Shown one piece after another: positions 62,697-64,000 of a DNA stretch of 64,000 nucleotides; within the stretch, counting starts at the first letter, position 1, and each line of letters begins with the position of its first letter. Both the position numbers and the translations under genes were made by a program. Location: NCBI GenBank assembly GCA_900467685.1, contig UBQX01000025.1:91132-155131 (forward strand). Reading direction: 5' to 3'. The notes below the pieces were generated by a model, which saw nothing but the letters and a program-made list of their open reading frames with translations, did no database searches and was not told the origin of the DNA. This stretch comes from Hyphomicrobiales bacterium. GTDB taxonomy: Bacteria > Pseudomonadota > Alphaproteobacteria > Rhizobiales > Rhizobiaceae.

Positions 62697-62924
62697 GTGC
62701 AGGTACTTGTCCGCGACAACAACGTTGACCAGGCGCTCCGCGCTCTCAAGAAGAAGATGCAGCGCGAAGGTATCTTCCGCGAAATGAAGATGCGCGACTA
62801 CTACGAAAAGCCGTCGCAGAAGCGCGCCCGCGAAAAGGCAGAAGCTGTTCGCCGCGTTCGCAAGCTCGCTCGCAAGCGCATGCAGCGCGAAGGCCTCATC
62901 GGCGGCCGTCCGGGCGCTCGTTGA
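62697..62924 (+). CDS. rpsU: 30S ribosomal protein S21
   Basis: 75 residues from a GTG at 62697, with AAAGGAAC 10-15 bases upstream. The conserved start [20 protein letters not shown] and the basic C-terminus ([20 protein letters not shown]) are those of alphaproteobacterial S21. The open frame upstream from 62427 is not supported. A T-rich hairpin follows. Confidence 0.96.
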   Translation: MQVLVRDNNVDQALRALKKKMQREGIFREMKMRDYYEKPSQKRAREKAEAVRRVRKLARKRMQREGLIGGRPGAR

Positions 62925-62930
62925 TCTTCG

Positions 62931-62953
62931 CGCCGTTTTTTCGGCGTTTTTTT
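62931..62953 (+). terminator. Terminator after rpsU
   Basis: A short stem CGCCG/CGGCG (62931-62935 with 62942-62946) with a T-loop is followed by TTTTTTT. The stem is only 5 bases, but the T run is long. Confidence 0.7.
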
Positions 62954-63056
62954 GAATGATGTGTGGCGGTGGTGACTGTGTCGCCGCCGCCATTTTCTTC
63001 AAGCGGCGTCGCGGTTGTCGTGACAGGATTTCAGCATTTCCTTTGGGGGACTGGTT

Positions 63057-63938
63057 TTGACGGGTGCCATCAATTTCTCGGCAGCAGGCGCTGCGATGCC
63101 GGTCAGACGGCCTGTGCGCATTGTTCTTGCCGCTCTTGCGGTCGGAAGCCTCGTGGCGCTGGCCGGCTGCGCGACGACAACGTCGGACGATACGATCCGG
63201 ATCGACCGTGCGCAGGGCTCCGAAGAGAATATCAGTTCGCTGACCTCCGTCATCAATTCCAATCCGAGCGATCCGGAAGCCTATAACTCGCGCGGTTCCG
63301 CGCTGGGCAAGGCCGGTCGGTTCAAGGATGCGATGAACGACTTCAACCGCGCCATCCAGCTCAACCCGCGCTATTACCAGGCCTATGCCAACCGCGCGCT
63401 CGTCGAACGCAGCATGGGCAAGCAGGTCGAGGCCGTGCAGGACTACAATACGGCGCTGCAGATCAATCCGCGCTATGACGTCGCCTATATCGGCCGCGGC
63501 GATATCTATCGACTCGCGAACCGTCTCGACGAAGCCATGGCGGATTTCAACAAGGCGATCGAGCTTGATACGACGGATGGTCGCGCTTATCACCGCCGTG
63601 GCCTGATCTATCAGCGCAAGGGCCAGCACGCGAAGGCGATCGACGATTTCTCGTCCGCCATCTCGCTGTCGCCGACGGCGCCGGAGCCGTATAACGGTCG
63701 CGGCATTTCGTATCTTGCGACAAACGACCTCGACAACGCCTTCGCAGACTTCAACCACGCAATCGACCTCGACGGCCGCGTGGCCGAGTCCTGGGCCAAC
63801 CAGGCGCTGGTCTATGAAAAGCGCGGCAACATGGCGTTGGCCTACAAGTCCTATTCGCATGCGCTGCAGCTCGATCCGAAATATCAGCCCGCTCGTGAAG
63901 GCGTGGACCGCACCCGCGGGGCGGCGAGCGCAGGCTGA
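63057..63938 (+). CDS. TPR-repeat lipoprotein
   Basis: 293 residues from a TTG at 63057 (preceded by GGGGGA), or 280 from an ATG at 63096; both leave the lipobox intact. The lipobox is LVALAGC. About five tetratricopeptide repeats follow (EAYNSRGSALGKAGRFKDAM; AYANRALVERSMGKQVEAVQ; AYIGRGDIYRLANRLDEAMA; AYHRRGLIYQRKGQHAKAID). It resembles NlpI-like outer-membrane TPR lipoproteins that act in cell-envelope or division processes. Position after rpsU is common in Rhizobiaceae. Confidence 0.9.
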   Translation: MTGAINFSAAGAAMPVRRPVRIVLAALAVGSLVALAGCATTTSDDTIRIDRAQGSEENISSLTSVINSNPSDPEAYNSRGSALGKAGRFKDAMNDFNRAIQLNPRYYQAYANRALVERSMGKQVEAVQDYNTALQINPRYDVAYIGRGDIYRLANRLDEAMADFNKAIELDTTDGRAYHRRGLIYQRKGQHAKAIDDFSSAISLSPTAPEPYNGRGISYLATNDLDNAFADFNHAIDLDGRVAESWANQALVYEKRGNMALAYKSYSHALQLDPKYQPAREGVDRTRGAASAG

Positions 63939-63958
63939 CAGCCGCAACGATTCGTCTC

Positions 63959-63986
63959 AAAGCCCGGTCTTGTACCGGGCTTTTTT
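63959..63986 (+). terminator. Terminator after the TPR lipoprotein gene
   Basis: A 10-base stem AAAGCCCGGT/ACCGGGCTTT (63959-63968 with 63974-63983) with a 5-base loop runs into a T run. It closes the last gene of the window. Confidence 0.88.
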
Positions 63987-64000
63987 ATGCAATAAGTAAA

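Noticed and set aside
57925..62728. Plus-strand open frames under soxA and soxB (57925-59613, 59638-60837, 61100-62728)
   Set aside because: Shadows of the sox genes; the frame reaching 62728 also conflicts with the rpsU start.

Overview
The window reads as a chromosomal segment of an alphaproteobacterium of the Rhizobiales, most likely Rhizobiaceae. Coding is dense and looks GC-rich. It carries a heterotetrameric sarcosine oxidase operon in soxBDAG order, a glgP-glgB-glgC-glgA-pgm glycogen operon, a type III PLP-fold ornithine/lysine decarboxylase behind a long structured leader resembling the alphaproteobacterial speF RNA, an efp/epmA/epmB divergon, and rpsU followed by a TPR lipoprotein. 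This assignment is inference from gene content; no rRNA or tRNA is present to confirm it.

Layout. (1) 1-14393: the 3' end of a giant surface protein made of about two dozen cadherin/Ig-like ~95-residue repeats. It is followed by a small DUF3467 protein and four tightly packed or overlapping genes: a GAF-HlyD one-span membrane protein, a PqqD-like/M50 protease/HlyD fusion, a short SecA-like ATPase and a periplasmic HlyD adaptor. This looks like a dedicated export machine that is neither a classical ABC type I system nor ordinary Sec. It is the most interesting part of the window. (2) 14442-17256: a nickel/cobalt-type exporter with a DUF1007 partner, and a LysR regulator. (3) 17257-19812: speF-like leader, decarboxylase, GNAT acetyltransferase. 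(4) 20048-23975: pstSCAB behind a Pho box, with a terminator-like hairpin after pstS and no phoU/phoB following. (5) 24070-26904: EF-P and its two modification enzymes. (6) 27218-30479: a DUF1989 protein and a chemoreceptor. (7) 30786-37418: transglutaminase/DUF2126, ATP-grasp/alpha-E and a second transglutaminase, a predicted peptide-ligation cluster. (8) 37649-38860: a lone TadG-like von Willebrand protein. (9) 39035-48063: glycogen operon, with glgX displaced to 53329. The interval holds a DUF302 protein, an outer-membrane barrel with two exported proteins sharing a C-terminal domain, an AraC regulator and an MFS transporter. (10) 55346-57116: MaoC hydratase, LysR regulator, and a 70-residue orphan with a strong terminator. 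(11) 57240-62350: sarcosine oxidase. (12) 62697 to the end: ribosomal protein S21 and a TPR lipoprotein.

How the parts work together. The glg genes give both synthesis (GlgC-GlgA-GlgB with Pgm) and breakdown (GlgP, GlgX) of glycogen. PstSCAB imports phosphate under probable PhoB control. EpmA/EpmB install the lysine modification on EF-P Lys34. SoxBDAG demethylates sarcosine with tetrahydrofolate. No insertion sequence, prophage, CRISPR array, tRNA or rRNA gene was seen.
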